A stretch of 40,837 nt of DNA from MB-PLM-2 sp964385715 (GTDB lineage Bacteria; Planctomycetota; Planctomycetia; Pirellulales; UBA7805), in assembly GCA_964385715.1 (NCBI GenBank), contig CAYLRE010000009.1, positions 1 to 40,837 on the forward strand, written 5' to 3'. The notes below the pieces were generated by a model. It was not told the origin of the DNA, made no database searches, and saw only the letters and a list, made by a program, of their open reading frames with translations. Positions within the stretch are counted from its first letter, which is position 1. Every line of letters begins with the position of its first letter. The position numbers were made by a program, and so were the translations under genes. This document shows, piece after piece, positions 1-10,070 of this stretch.

Positions 1-425
1 GGTAATTTGCAAAGAATATGGTCGACGAGTCGGCGCATCTTCTTCACTCGCCAGCCAGCCCAGGCCCAAAGCTGTGGCGTTCCGTAATAGAAGACAGGAA
101 TGCCGTGAGCCTTGGCCCGACGGGCGATCCACCAGTTGAAGCCAGGGTAGTCGATCATCACGACGGCATCCGGCTTGTGTTTCTTAAAGTAGCGGTCGGC
201 TTCGACCAGCAGTCGCCAAAAGCGATGGATATTGAAGAGCACGGCGGCAACCCACATCACGGCCAGTTCGGTCAAGTCGGCATGCAGTCGGCAGCCAGCC
301 GATTCCATGATCGGGCCACCGTAGCCGACGCACTCGACATCCGGCATCCGTTGGCGCAGATCCTTAATTAGATTGGCACCATGAATGTCGCCAGAAGGTT
401 CGCCAACAGAAAAAAAGATCTTCAC
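1..425 (-). CDS. lpxB: Lipid-A-disaccharide synthase, N-terminal part (runs off the window)
   Basis: LpxB joins UDP-2,3-diacylglucosamine and lipid X to make the lipid A disaccharide, at the inner face of the cytoplasmic membrane. Reading the minus strand from a GTG at 425 gives VKIFFSVGEPSGDIHGANLI, with the GEPSGD motif that marks the start of LpxB proteins. It is followed by the equally typical MIDYPGFNWWIARRAK and PVFYYGTPQLWAWAGWR stretches. About 141 residues are present; the rest lies beyond base 1. The frame is open a little upstream, but no ATG was seen there and homologues begin at about this residue, so GTG is the likely start. No good ribosome binding site is visible. It lies 143 bases downstream of the CYTH gene on the same strand, possibly in one transcript. 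Its presence implies a lipid A-bearing outer membrane. Confidence 0.93.
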   Translation of the reverse strand, partial: MKIFFSVGEPSGDIHGANLIKDLRQRMPDVECVGYGGPIMESAGCRLHADLTELAVMWVAAVLFNIHRFWRLLVEADRYFKKHKPDAVVMIDYPGFNWWIARRAKAHGIPVFYYGTPQLWAWAGWRVKKMRRLVDHILCKL

Positions 426-568
426 GGGGATATTACCGGCAGGGGGTGAGCAAAAACCGCTCGATGAGTATGCCAGAATGCCGAAAATGGACAAAGTGCA
501 AAGTTGCGCCCCGGATCGAGGCGAATACGGGTCCGATGTCTCGAGCAAAAACCGGATCGAGAACTAAG

Positions 569-1201
569 CTAGGCGTCCAGCAACAATTCCAGATAGCTAC
601 GCCGCTGGCTCCCTGACAGGCCTAATTCACTGGCGAGCGAAGTGACGGTTTCGCGGGCTTCTGTAAGAGAATCCTGGGTCGCCACGATTTCCAATTCAGC
701 GAAGTGCCCCAGCGGCGGCACTTCGTCGCAGGCGATCTCGACTGCACGATCATTCCAGGAGATACGTGCGACGCGGCGCAGCTTACGGACGTCGGATACA
801 TGGCGAAAGCCGAGTGCCCGGAGTATCTCGGCCATTGAGTCGGCATCGTCCGGATTGGCCAAGGGCAGGTCAACTTCGTGGCGCGTCTTGGTCGTGGCGT
901 CGAGCTTAGGGCCTTTGTAAGTAACCCAAACGGCATCGCCCTGTCGGCGGATGCGAAGCGCTTCGTCGGTTTTGGAGAAATCGCGGGAGGGATGTGCGAA
1001 GTAGGCGTCGACCTGTTCGCACGGTTCTTGCCAGGTGCCGCCCAGACGGCGAACGGCTTCAAGAAGATCGTTGACCGCGGAATCGTCTTTGAGTGGAAAC
1101 TTTTGTTCCACTTCGATTCTTTGCGACTTGCCGTCGGTGATTCCTTGCGACTTGGTGTCGGCGATTCTTTGCGACTCGGCGTCGGGAAGGTCGCTGCTCA
1201 T
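569..1201 (-). CDS. CYTH-domain protein (class IV adenylate cyclase / ThTPase-like)
   Basis: A 210-residue cytoplasmic protein of the CYTH superfamily, whose members bind triphosphates in an eight-stranded tunnel: CyaB-type adenylate cyclases, thiamine triphosphatases and inorganic triphosphatases. The diagnostic ExExK motif is at residues 30-34 (EVEQK). Later charged strands match the family: EALRIRRQGDAVWVTYKGPK, RHEVDLPL, a K-R pair near VRKLRR, and the acidic CDEV and FAELEIV segments. The C-terminal RRSYLELLL is also typical. The ATG at 1201 overlaps the stop of the upstream ankyrin gene in an ATGA, which supports this start and suggests translational coupling. The roughly 28 residues before the ExExK motif are unusual and consist mostly of three near-identical 8-residue repeats. 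The substrate cannot be told from sequence. Confidence 0.88.
   Translation of the reverse strand: MSSDLPDAESQRIADTKSQGITDGKSQRIEVEQKFPLKDDSAVNDLLEAVRRLGGTWQEPCEQVDAYFAHPSRDFSKTDEALRIRRQGDAVWVTYKGPKLDATTKTRHEVDLPLANPDDADSMAEILRALGFRHVSDVRKLRRVARISWNDRAVEIACDEVPPLGHFAELEIVATQDSLTEARETVTSLASELGLSGSQRRSYLELLLDA
1115..1186. repeat. Three tandem 24-bp repeats inside the CYTH gene
   Basis: Units at 1115-1138, 1139-1162 and 1163-1186 each begin GATTC(T/C)TTGCGACT and end in GTCGG plus one base. Read on the minus strand they encode three copies of an eight-residue unit of the form D-x-(E/K)-SQ-(R/G)-I-x. The array sits just before the catalytic ExExK motif and keeps the frame, so copy-number change would alter only the length of the N-terminal tail. 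Confidence 0.9.
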
Positions 1202-2067
1202 GGAGCGTCGTTGGGGTCTTTGGTCACGCTGTTGTCCTTCACGACCGGCGCCACGGCCTGTTTTTGTAGCCGATCGGCCTGAGAGATGAAGCGGCGCCCT
1301 TGCGCTTGACGCTCTTGCTTCAATTCACGAACTCGCTTCGCCACATTATTGCGGTTCGTGTCAGCGTCGATCTCCGCGTGAAGCTGAATTGCAAGCAGCT
1401 CCTGACTCGTCTTAGCACCCTGGAATTCCAACACTCGCACAACAGACTCAACATGTTCCCGTTGGACGCGAGTTCGCGCCAGCATCCGATCGAGCGGTTC
1501 GGCCCTTCCCGTGGCTTCTTTCTTGTTGGTCTCGATCGACGTGTTTAGTAGTCCCTCGCGTCGTGTCAACTGGTCGAGGACAGCACGAGCCGTATCCAAC
1601 GGCGTTCCCCCGTGAGCATTCTGAATGTTGACGTCGACAAGCTGCTTGTCCTGGTCCAACAGCATGAGTACGTAGTCGACGTGCCCCATCTGCGCCGCGA
1701 GGTGCAACGGAGTTGTTACCGGCGTCCAGGTGGTGTCGTCGGGAGCGGCACCCGGGCCTGGCACGACACAGGTTTTGTCGATGCGAGCTCCTCGTTCAAT
1801 GAGAGCACGCCCTTCCTCGATGAAGCCCAGCATGGCCGTGAGGTGCAACGGAGGGAGACTCGTTGATCCCGCCATATTCGGATCGACTCCCGCCGAGATC
1901 ACCTCATGCATGCCTTCGACGTCATGGGCCAAAATCATCTTGGCCAGGGTGTCTGGTGAGAGGTTACCGCCGACAGTCGTGCCAACGAGATCATCCGTCT
2001 CGTACACGCAGCCGGCAGACGAGATGCCAACTAAGAGAGTTAGCGACAGCAGCGAGATCGTTTTCAT
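1198..2067 (-). CDS. Ankyrin-repeat lipoprotein
   Basis: A 289-residue protein starting MKTISLLSLTLLVGISSAGC, a lipoprotein signal peptide with a lipobox ending at Cys20, so it should be lipid-anchored in the envelope. Residues of about 40-170 hold ankyrin repeats: PPLHLTAMLGFIEEGRALIERGA, TPLHLAAQMGHVDYVLMLLDQ and a third, GTPLDTARAVLDQL. Ankyrin repeats bind other proteins. The C-terminal 110 residues are highly charged (RVRELKQERQAQGRR) and probably helical or coiled coil. The gene overlaps the CYTH start by four bases, so the two are probably co-transcribed. The partner and exact role are unknown. Confidence 0.87.
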   Translation of the reverse strand: MKTISLLSLTLLVGISSAGCVYETDDLVGTTVGGNLSPDTLAKMILAHDVEGMHEVISAGVDPNMAGSTSLPPLHLTAMLGFIEEGRALIERGARIDKTCVVPGPGAAPDDTTWTPVTTPLHLAAQMGHVDYVLMLLDQDKQLVDVNIQNAHGGTPLDTARAVLDQLTRREGLLNTSIETNKKEATGRAEPLDRMLARTRVQREHVESVVRVLEFQGAKTSQELLAIQLHAEIDADTNRNNVAKRVRELKQERQAQGRRFISQADRLQKQAVAPVVKDNSVTKDPNDAP

Positions 2068-2440
2068 GGCGACGCCTACTTCTAGGGGTTGGCGTTTGCT
2101 GGGTCCCTCAGCTCTGCTTCAGTATAATGACTTGAGAGTCGACGCAACGAGTTTCTTCGGCGATTTTTGCAATATTTTGCTGAGTAGCCAACGTGTTGAC
2201 GGGCGTCATTGGCCCCCTTTCCTCGCCAGCTTTCCACGGTAGTTCTCTGATAGAGACCTATTTCTTTCTCTTGCCGGCGAGTGCCATATTGAGAAGGCCG
2301 CGCAACCTTGTTCGCTTCGTTGGCGACGCAGGGCCGAGCCGTAGGGTAGGGAGAGCCTTGGGGATTGCGGTCCAGCCATGACAAACTGTGAAATGAAGAA
2401 ACTGAGAAGTGATAGGCGATAGAGAGTCGAAAGGCGATTG
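2068..2440. other. Intergenic region between divergent genes
   Basis: About 370 bases separate the ankyrin lipoprotein (minus) from the TlpA-like gene (plus), so promoters for both probably lie here. No convincing coding sequence, repeat or structured RNA was seen. Confidence 0.5.
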
Positions 2441-3055
2441 ATGCATAAGAAACGTTCCAACGCTTGGGTGTTCGTGTTTCTGGCGATGGCGATCACGGGG
2501 ATCTCGATTATGTTGCGGCCAAACCGCAGCACCGATCCCACGCAGCACCCGGCCGTCGGATCGAACTATCCAGGATTCAACGTGCTCGGTCTCGCGGGGG
2601 TTGGCAGCGAGGAGCCGCAGGAGCGTGTTGGCTTGGAAGACGTGAGCGGCAAAGTCGTGTTGCTCAATCTTTGGGGGCCCTGGTGTCCTCCCTGTCGCAG
2701 GGAGCTTCCTGGAATTGATCAAATTGCACGTGACTACCGAACGAATCCTAAGTTCCAACTGTTGGCGGTTTCTTTTGCTGGTTCTGTGACCGATCCAGCA
2801 CTGCTTGAATCCAATACGCGCGATTTCCTTCAGGAGATGAACCTTACCCTTCCGGCGTACACCGATATCGACGGTTTCACGCTCACCGGAGCTGAGGTCG
2901 CGCTGGACCAACAGGGACTTAGCTTGCCGACGACATTTCTTATCGATGCTGGAGGTGTCATTCGCGCTGTGTGGATTGGCTACCAATCAGGCGATGAAGA
3001 CAAGATGCGCGCCCTGATCGACAAGCTGCTCGAAGAAGAGCCGGTAGCCGCTTAA
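2441..3055 (+). CDS. TlpA/ResA-like thioredoxin, membrane-anchored
   Basis: A 204-residue thiol-disulfide oxidoreductase of the TlpA/ResA type, which reduces or isomerises disulfides outside the cytoplasmic membrane. Residues of about 9-25 (AWVFVFLAMAITGISIML) form one N-terminal anchor. The active site is WGPWCPPCRRELP with Cys82 and Cys85; a CPPC centre is found in some TlpA-like proteins. The cis-proline region LPTTFLIDAGGVI follows, as expected of the fold. A TTG sits immediately upstream in frame, but the ATG at 2441 is preferred because AAAGG lies about seven bases before it. The gene converges on thiE, 35 bases away. Cytochrome c maturation genes are not nearby, so the substrate is unknown. 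Confidence 0.88.
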   Translation: MHKKRSNAWVFVFLAMAITGISIMLRPNRSTDPTQHPAVGSNYPGFNVLGLAGVGSEEPQERVGLEDVSGKVVLLNLWGPWCPPCRRELPGIDQIARDYRTNPKFQLLAVSFAGSVTDPALLESNTRDFLQEMNLTLPAYTDIDGFTLTGAEVALDQQGLSLPTTFLIDAGGVIRAVWIGYQSGDEDKMRALIDKLLEEEPVAA

Positions 3056-3090
3056 GGGAGTTAAGCGTCGATCGTCGCCTCAGCAACGTT

Positions 3091-4182
3091 CTAAGTCGCC
3101 GTTTCGGCAGTTGCCTGCTGAAGCATCTCGCAAAACTGTCGCACGACGTTGGCAGGTTTGTTTGACGACACAACGGCGCCACTCGCCACGACACGCGTGA
3201 CGCCCGTGGCTAACACCTTGCCCAGCGAATCAAGCTTGATGCCACCGATTGCGTACGCAGGCAGGCGAATCTCCGCGGCGACCTGTCGTAGGAAATCCAG
3301 TCCAGGGAACTCCGAGAACGATTTTGTCTGGGAACGAAACGTAGGGCCGGCACCAATGTAGTTGGCCCCGTCGAGCACAGCCTTGCGGGCTTGTTCGATT
3401 GAGTGGGTGGAAACACCGACGAGGGTGTCGGGACCAACGACGGCGCGAACGTCTTTCACCGTCAGCTCATCCTGACCCACATGGACTCCCTGGGCGCCGG
3501 AGGCGACCGCGATATCGGCACGGTCGTTGACGATGGCCAGTCGCTCGAGCCTCCGGGCCAGACTGGAGAGCCGCTGGGCTCTATCTAATAGGTCTCGATC
3601 ATTCAGTGACTTATCTCGGAGCTGAATGATACCGGCTCCCGAGGTGTAGATGGTCTCCGCCAGGCTCTCAAACGCTTCGGCCGAATCTTGCCCGTCGAGA
3701 ATGACATAGAACGGGGCGTCTGCGAGCCGGTCACGACTGGCGGTCGTCGTGACCACGGCGGCAGCCAGCGTGTAACTCCGATATCGTAGCGATTCGAATT
3801 CGCCCGCGATTTGGCCACCTGCGATGTCCTCGCTGTTGATCAGCTTGCTGTACTCCTCCAACGTACGGATCGCTTGTTGGGCTCGCGAGACGCTGGCGGC
3901 AAACACATCAGCTAGCGACCCGCGGGCTGTTTCGCTGGGAAGTGTCTGCTGCGTTCCAACGTCACCTAGAGTTGACCGGGCAGAATTTCGACGCTGCAAT
4001 TCCAGGCGACCGACCAGGCTGGTCAGGTCATGGCGAAGCGATTTCCACTCTCGCATCAAATAGGCGTCGTCCAATGCGAAGCGGACGTAGTCCTCCGCGA
4101 CACGCAGTCCTTCTGCCGTTCGATTGGCTGCTGCGTCGAGGATTCGCCAAACGGGGGTTGATGGGGGAAGCTGTTGTTCCAT
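3091..4182 (-). CDS. thiE: Thiamine-phosphate synthase with N-terminal ThiD2 domain
   Basis: This 363-residue enzyme should join hydroxymethylpyrimidine diphosphate and hydroxyethylthiazole phosphate into thiamine phosphate, in the cytoplasm. Residues 1 to about 145 (WRILDAAANRTAEGLRVAEDY and the following helices) match the ThiD2-type domain fused to ThiE in several phyla. Residues of about 155-355 are the ThiE barrel: PFYVILDG, IIQLRDKSLNDRDLL, LAIVNDRADIAVASGAQGVHVGQ, VGVSTHS, YIGAGPTFRSQTK and AYAIGGI. The IVNDR, HVGQ and GPTF-T-K motifs bind the substrates. It is longer than plain ThiE (about 210 residues) because of the fusion. It is not next to other thiamine genes, and no TPP riboswitch was found upstream; a small hairpin lies just before the start. 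Confidence 0.93.
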   Translation of the reverse strand: MEQQLPPSTPVWRILDAAANRTAEGLRVAEDYVRFALDDAYLMREWKSLRHDLTSLVGRLELQRRNSARSTLGDVGTQQTLPSETARGSLADVFAASVSRAQQAIRTLEEYSKLINSEDIAGGQIAGEFESLRYRSYTLAAAVVTTTASRDRLADAPFYVILDGQDSAEAFESLAETIYTSGAGIIQLRDKSLNDRDLLDRAQRLSSLARRLERLAIVNDRADIAVASGAQGVHVGQDELTVKDVRAVVGPDTLVGVSTHSIEQARKAVLDGANYIGAGPTFRSQTKSFSEFPGLDFLRQVAAEIRLPAYAIGGIKLDSLGKVLATGVTRVVASGAVVSSNKPANVVRQFCEMLQQATAETAT

Positions 4183-4639
4183 AGGAAAGGTGGAGGACCG
4201 TCCGATAGGAGGTCGATTGGACCTCTATCTGTAGGTTTTCGTGGACTGGATGTCGACTAAGTAGCCGCTTATGTGTCTGCGTGGATGCGATTTCGCTCTC
4301 CGGCCACAGGTGACGTCGGTGCCCGTATTGCTAGCAAAGTCGGCACATTCGGTCTGGTTCCCAGTGTCGCTTAACGAGGCTCGGGTGGTAATCCCCTCGC
4401 ACACAAAGCGCACGGCGGACAGGCAGAAACACGGCATAATCGGTCGCAGCCGAATCATCCCCTCTTTCATGGTGGGGTGCTGTACGAGATGACCGGGCTG
4501 GGGCGCTGGTGGGTTCGCCTAACTCCAAATGAGAACGTCAGTTGCCTTGCCTCGGTACGAAGTGAGAGTTACAATTCCCAGGCGGAAAAATCGGGTAGAT
4601 AGGCAGCCTGTTACACAGGCCGTACCGGAGCGGATAAGG
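4183..4639. other. Intergenic region between thiE and the membrane-protein gene
   Basis: About 455 bases between divergent genes. Apart from the hairpin at 4204-4229 nothing clear was seen. The frame of the downstream gene is open back to 4529, but that stretch reads as basic, low-complexity sequence without homologous character. Confidence 0.5.
4204..4229 (-). promoter_or_regulatory. Hairpin in the thiE leader
   Basis: GATAGGAGGTC (4204-4214) and GACCTCTATC (4220-4229) form a ten-pair stem with one bulged base and a five-base loop. It ends 22 bases upstream of the thiE ATG. It could be a leader hairpin or an operator; it lacks the conserved core of a TPP riboswitch, and no T-tract follows it. 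Confidence 0.45.
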
Positions 4640-5284
4640 ATGTCCGAAAAGGTGAACGCACGCAGCGCGTGGGTCTTTTGTGCCTGGCCAGGATTGGCAC
4701 AGCTCTGGAAAAAGGGAGCTGTGGCAGGATTGGTCTTGGCCATTGGGTTCGCATTGTTGTTGAATTTGGCACTCGTGGCCAGCTTCGGCTGGACGGACGT
4801 GTTGAGTGCGTCGTCACGAACGGTCACCTGGATCGTGGTGCTGCTGGTCTGGTCGGCCGCGGGCGTTGCTTCCTTCGTTCAGATGCGTAAGGAAGTTGCC
4901 AAGGAAACAAGCAAGCATATAAATGCAAGTAGTGAAGATTCAGACGTCGCTGAAGAAGACGACCTATTATTCGTTGAAGCGACGAACGAATATTTGCAAG
5001 GAAACTGGTACGAGGTCGAGCGGCTTCTCAACGAGCTACTTCGCCGCGATCCAGGAGATGTCGAGGCCCGATTGATGTGGGCCACGATGTGTCGACATAC
5101 GCAGCGGTTTGAAGAAGCCCGACGAAGACTCGATGATTTGAGTCTTCGCGAGCGAGCCGAGGCGTGGTCGATTGAAATTGAGAATGAACGACGCTTGATC
5201 GAACAAGAATACGAGAGAGATCAGGAACTAGTAGAAGATCCTAACGCGACAATTGACTCCGCGCAAACGAACACCGCTGCCTAA
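4640..5284 (+). CDS. Two-helix membrane protein with TPR-like cytoplasmic tail
   Basis: A 214-residue protein of unknown function. Two membrane helices are clear (AVAGLVLAIGFALLLNLALV and VTWIVVLLVWSAAGVASFV), followed by an acidic linker. A helical region then reads ATNEYLQGNWYEVERLLNELLRRDPGDVEARLMWATMCRHTQRFEEARRRLDDL in successive parts, the pattern of about two tetratricopeptide repeats. The ATG at 4640 is chosen because GGAG lies nine bases before it and the region upstream is not protein-like; a start at 4529 is possible but less likely. It ends 42 bases before clpC on the same strand, so the two may be co-transcribed. TPR-like tails usually dock other proteins. Confidence 0.8.
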   Translation: MSEKVNARSAWVFCAWPGLAQLWKKGAVAGLVLAIGFALLLNLALVASFGWTDVLSASSRTVTWIVVLLVWSAAGVASFVQMRKEVAKETSKHINASSEDSDVAEEDDLLFVEATNEYLQGNWYEVERLLNELLRRDPGDVEARLMWATMCRHTQRFEEARRRLDDLSLRERAEAWSIEIENERRLIEQEYERDQELVEDPNATIDSAQTNTAA

Positions 5285-5326
5285 GTCGGGAGTCGTTTCC
5301 CGAAGGCGGACTGTTGGAGAGCAACT

Positions 5327-7894
<2,568 letters not shown>

Positions 7895-7920
7895 TCTTCG
7901 CTCGCGATAATCGATAATCC

Positions 7921-7956
7921 AAACCCCCATCTTGCTTGTCAGGGTGGGGGTTTTTT
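7921..7956 (+). terminator. Rho-independent terminator of clpC
   Basis: AAACCCCCA and TGGGGGTTT form a nine-pair stem around a short loop, ending in a run of six T, 27 bases after the clpC stop. This closes the clpC transcript before the mla genes. Confidence 0.9.
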
Positions 7957-8236
7957 CGTGCGCGGGTGACGCGGCCGCCGGCTACCAATCTCCAGGAATT
8001 GGGTACCTATCTTTCCAGGTTTGTCTATGCCTGGGGACCGGCAATCTTTTCTCAAGCGATACGATCGGACCGTCGAAGAAGAAGACACCGAAGCCCGCGC
8101 TCGCGCTGCGCTTGGGTCGAAGGCCACGATCGTGCCCGCATTGCTAGCGGAAACGAAGGGAATTCGACCGAGGACGCACTCGAACGTGAGTGATTTCCAT
8201 CGCCCTAGCATCACACGCAAGAAACTAGTCGCCTTC

Positions 8237-9118
8237 ATGTCCACCGGCTCTCCAGAATCGATGCTCCCGTCCAAGCAGGGGATCTTTGCGCGGATGCTAC
8301 AGGTCGTGATCGACTCGATCGCTGATCTCGGTGCGGTGATCATCGACTGGATCTCGGTCGTTGGCGAAGTGGCAATTTTTGCCGTCCGTACGATGTCGTG
8401 GCTGCTGACACGAATGCCGCGGCGGGAGACGTTGCTGCCCAACTTCTATCAGGTGGGCGTGTTGAGTCTGCCGGTTGTCGCGTTGACCGGAACCTTCATT
8501 GGTATGGTGCTGGCCGTGCAGAGCTATGCCCAGTTTCGAGGGCTCGGTTTCGAGTCCCGGCTGGGAGCGATGATCAATCTCACCCTGGTGCGAGAACTGG
8601 GGCCCGTGTTGGCCGCCACGATGTTGGCCGGCCGCGTGGGAAGTGCGATCGCCGCGGAGCTAGGCACGATGCGCGTGACCGAGCAGATCGATGCACTCTC
8701 GAGTATGGGAGCCAACCCGATTCAGTATCTAGTGGTGCCACGATTTCTGGCTTGCCTGCTGCTCATTCCGGCGCTCACGATCATGGCCGATTTCATGGGC
8801 GTGGTCGGCGGAGCGTTCTATAGCATTTTTATTCTTGATATCGATAGCTTCCATTACTGGGATAACTCTCAGAAATTCGTCGGCCTGTATGACCTGTTTA
8901 CGGGACTCTTCAAGAGCTTCTTCTTCGGGGCGACCATTGCCCTAATTAGTTGTCATCGTGGATTTCACTGTGCCCCGGGCGCCGAAGGTGTCGGCCGGGC
9001 CGCAACGGCCGCGTTCGTTCATTCGTTCGTCATTATTCTCGTCCTCGACTTTTTCCTAGGCGTGCTTCTTGATTCGATCTATCTGGTCATTTGGCCCGAT
9101 GCGGCGCCGTTCCTCTAG
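8237..9118 (+). CDS. mlaE: MlaE-family ABC transporter permease
   Basis: The inner-membrane permease of a Mla-type system, which moves phospholipids between inner and outer membranes to keep outer-membrane lipid asymmetry. The 293-residue product shows the MlaE signature in order: NFYQVGVLSLPVVALTGTFIGM, LTLVRELGPVLAATMLAGRVG, AAELGTMRVTEQIDAL and MGANPIQYLVVPR, then four or so hydrophobic helices to the C-terminus. The E-x-x-Q-I-D-A-L segment contacts the ATPase. The frame is open to 8021 with an ATG at 8027, but the extra 70 residues are charged and unlike the family, so 8237 is preferred; no strong ribosome binding site marks either. It is first of three genes (mlaE-F-D). The 280 bases between the clpC terminator and here hold nothing else visible except the presumed promoter. 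Confidence 0.92.
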   Translation: MSTGSPESMLPSKQGIFARMLQVVIDSIADLGAVIIDWISVVGEVAIFAVRTMSWLLTRMPRRETLLPNFYQVGVLSLPVVALTGTFIGMVLAVQSYAQFRGLGFESRLGAMINLTLVRELGPVLAATMLAGRVGSAIAAELGTMRVTEQIDALSSMGANPIQYLVVPRFLACLLLIPALTIMADFMGVVGGAFYSIFILDIDSFHYWDNSQKFVGLYDLFTGLFKSFFFGATIALISCHRGFHCAPGAEGVGRAATAAFVHSFVIILVLDFFLGVLLDSIYLVIWPDAAPFL

Positions 9119-9213
9119 CCGCCAAAGACGAGGCGCGCCCGTCGCCCGAGTTATTCAATAAGCCGATTTCCGTTCCTTAACACTCAACCGTCGAAGCCCG
9201 CAAAGCCCTAACT

Positions 9214-10050
9214 ATGTCCACCTCCGCCGAAGAATCTCTGTTCGACATTCGCGATCTGCGCGTGCAGTTCGGCCAGCAGGAGGTGTTGCGCGGAATCAAC
9301 TTGCAGATTCCCAAAGGCCAGACAATTGCGGTCATCGGCGAGAGTGGCTGTGGTAAGACGGTCCTCATGAAGACGATCATTGGACTCATTACACCGACCG
9401 AAGGCGAAGTTCTTTTCGATGGCCACGATCTAAGTAGGTTGGGCGATAAGGAACTAACCCGGCAACGCGTTCGTTTCGGTTTCGTTTTTCAGAATGCGGC
9501 CCTGTTCGACAGTATGTCGGTCGGACAGAACGTGGCATTTCCGCTACGAGAGCACTCCGCCTACTCGGCCGATGAGGTGCGCGAAATTGTCCTCGCCCGG
9601 TTGGCCGAAGTGGGGCTGCCGGAAAACATTGTGACCAAGAAGCCGGCGGAACTGTCCGGCGGTATGCGAAAGCGCGTGGGACTGGCCAGGGCCTTGGCCA
9701 TCAATCCGGAGATCATGCTCTACGACGAGCCGACGACCGGGCTCGATCCGATCATGAGCGACGTCATCAATGAGTTGATCTTGCGGGTTCGCGAGCGACA
9801 TACGGTGACCAGCGTTGTTGTTACGCACGACATGAAGACCGCCCAGAAGGTCGCGGATCGCGTGGTAATGTTATTTCCGGCGTCGCGGATCGGCGACGAC
9901 GAACCACAGATTCTTTACGACGGACCGCCCGACGAGATCTTGCAGTCGCGCGATCGAAGGGTCACGCAATTCGTACGCGGAGAGGCGGGGGCGCGTCTCT
10001 CGGAGATGCGGGAACAGAACGGCAATCATCCTCAGCAATTATCGTCTTAG
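9214..10050 (+). CDS. mlaF: MlaF-family ABC transporter ATPase
   Basis: The 278-residue ATP-binding subunit that powers the Mla permease from the cytoplasmic side. Walker A is GESGCGKT at 42-49, the Q-loop is FVFQNAALFDSM, the ABC signature is LSGGMRKRVGLARAL, Walker B and D-loop are IMLYDEPTTGLDP, and the switch histidine is in VVVTHDMKTA. The SGGMRKRV form and the DSMSVGQNVAFPLREH stretch are typical of MlaF rather than of drug or metal exporters. It lies 95 bases after mlaE and 20 bases before the MCE gene. No MlaB-like STAS gene is adjacent; the STAS-like protein at 35031 belongs to a different family and cluster. Confidence 0.94.
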   Translation: MSTSAEESLFDIRDLRVQFGQQEVLRGINLQIPKGQTIAVIGESGCGKTVLMKTIIGLITPTEGEVLFDGHDLSRLGDKELTRQRVRFGFVFQNAALFDSMSVGQNVAFPLREHSAYSADEVREIVLARLAEVGLPENIVTKKPAELSGGMRKRVGLARALAINPEIMLYDEPTTGLDPIMSDVINELILRVRERHTVTSVVVTHDMKTAQKVADRVVMLFPASRIGDDEPQILYDGPPDEILQSRDRRVTQFVRGEAGARLSEMREQNGNHPQQLSS

Positions 10051-10070
10051 TACGAGAGAGTAGTTTTTCG

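Noticed and set aside
18..371. Plus-strand open frame at the window start
   Set aside because: It is antisense to lpxB, whose GEPSGD and further motifs on the minus strand are unmistakable.
4183..4330. TPP riboswitch before thiE
   Set aside because: The conserved CTGAGA and ACCTGAT...GG elements are absent on the minus strand; only a simple hairpin is present.
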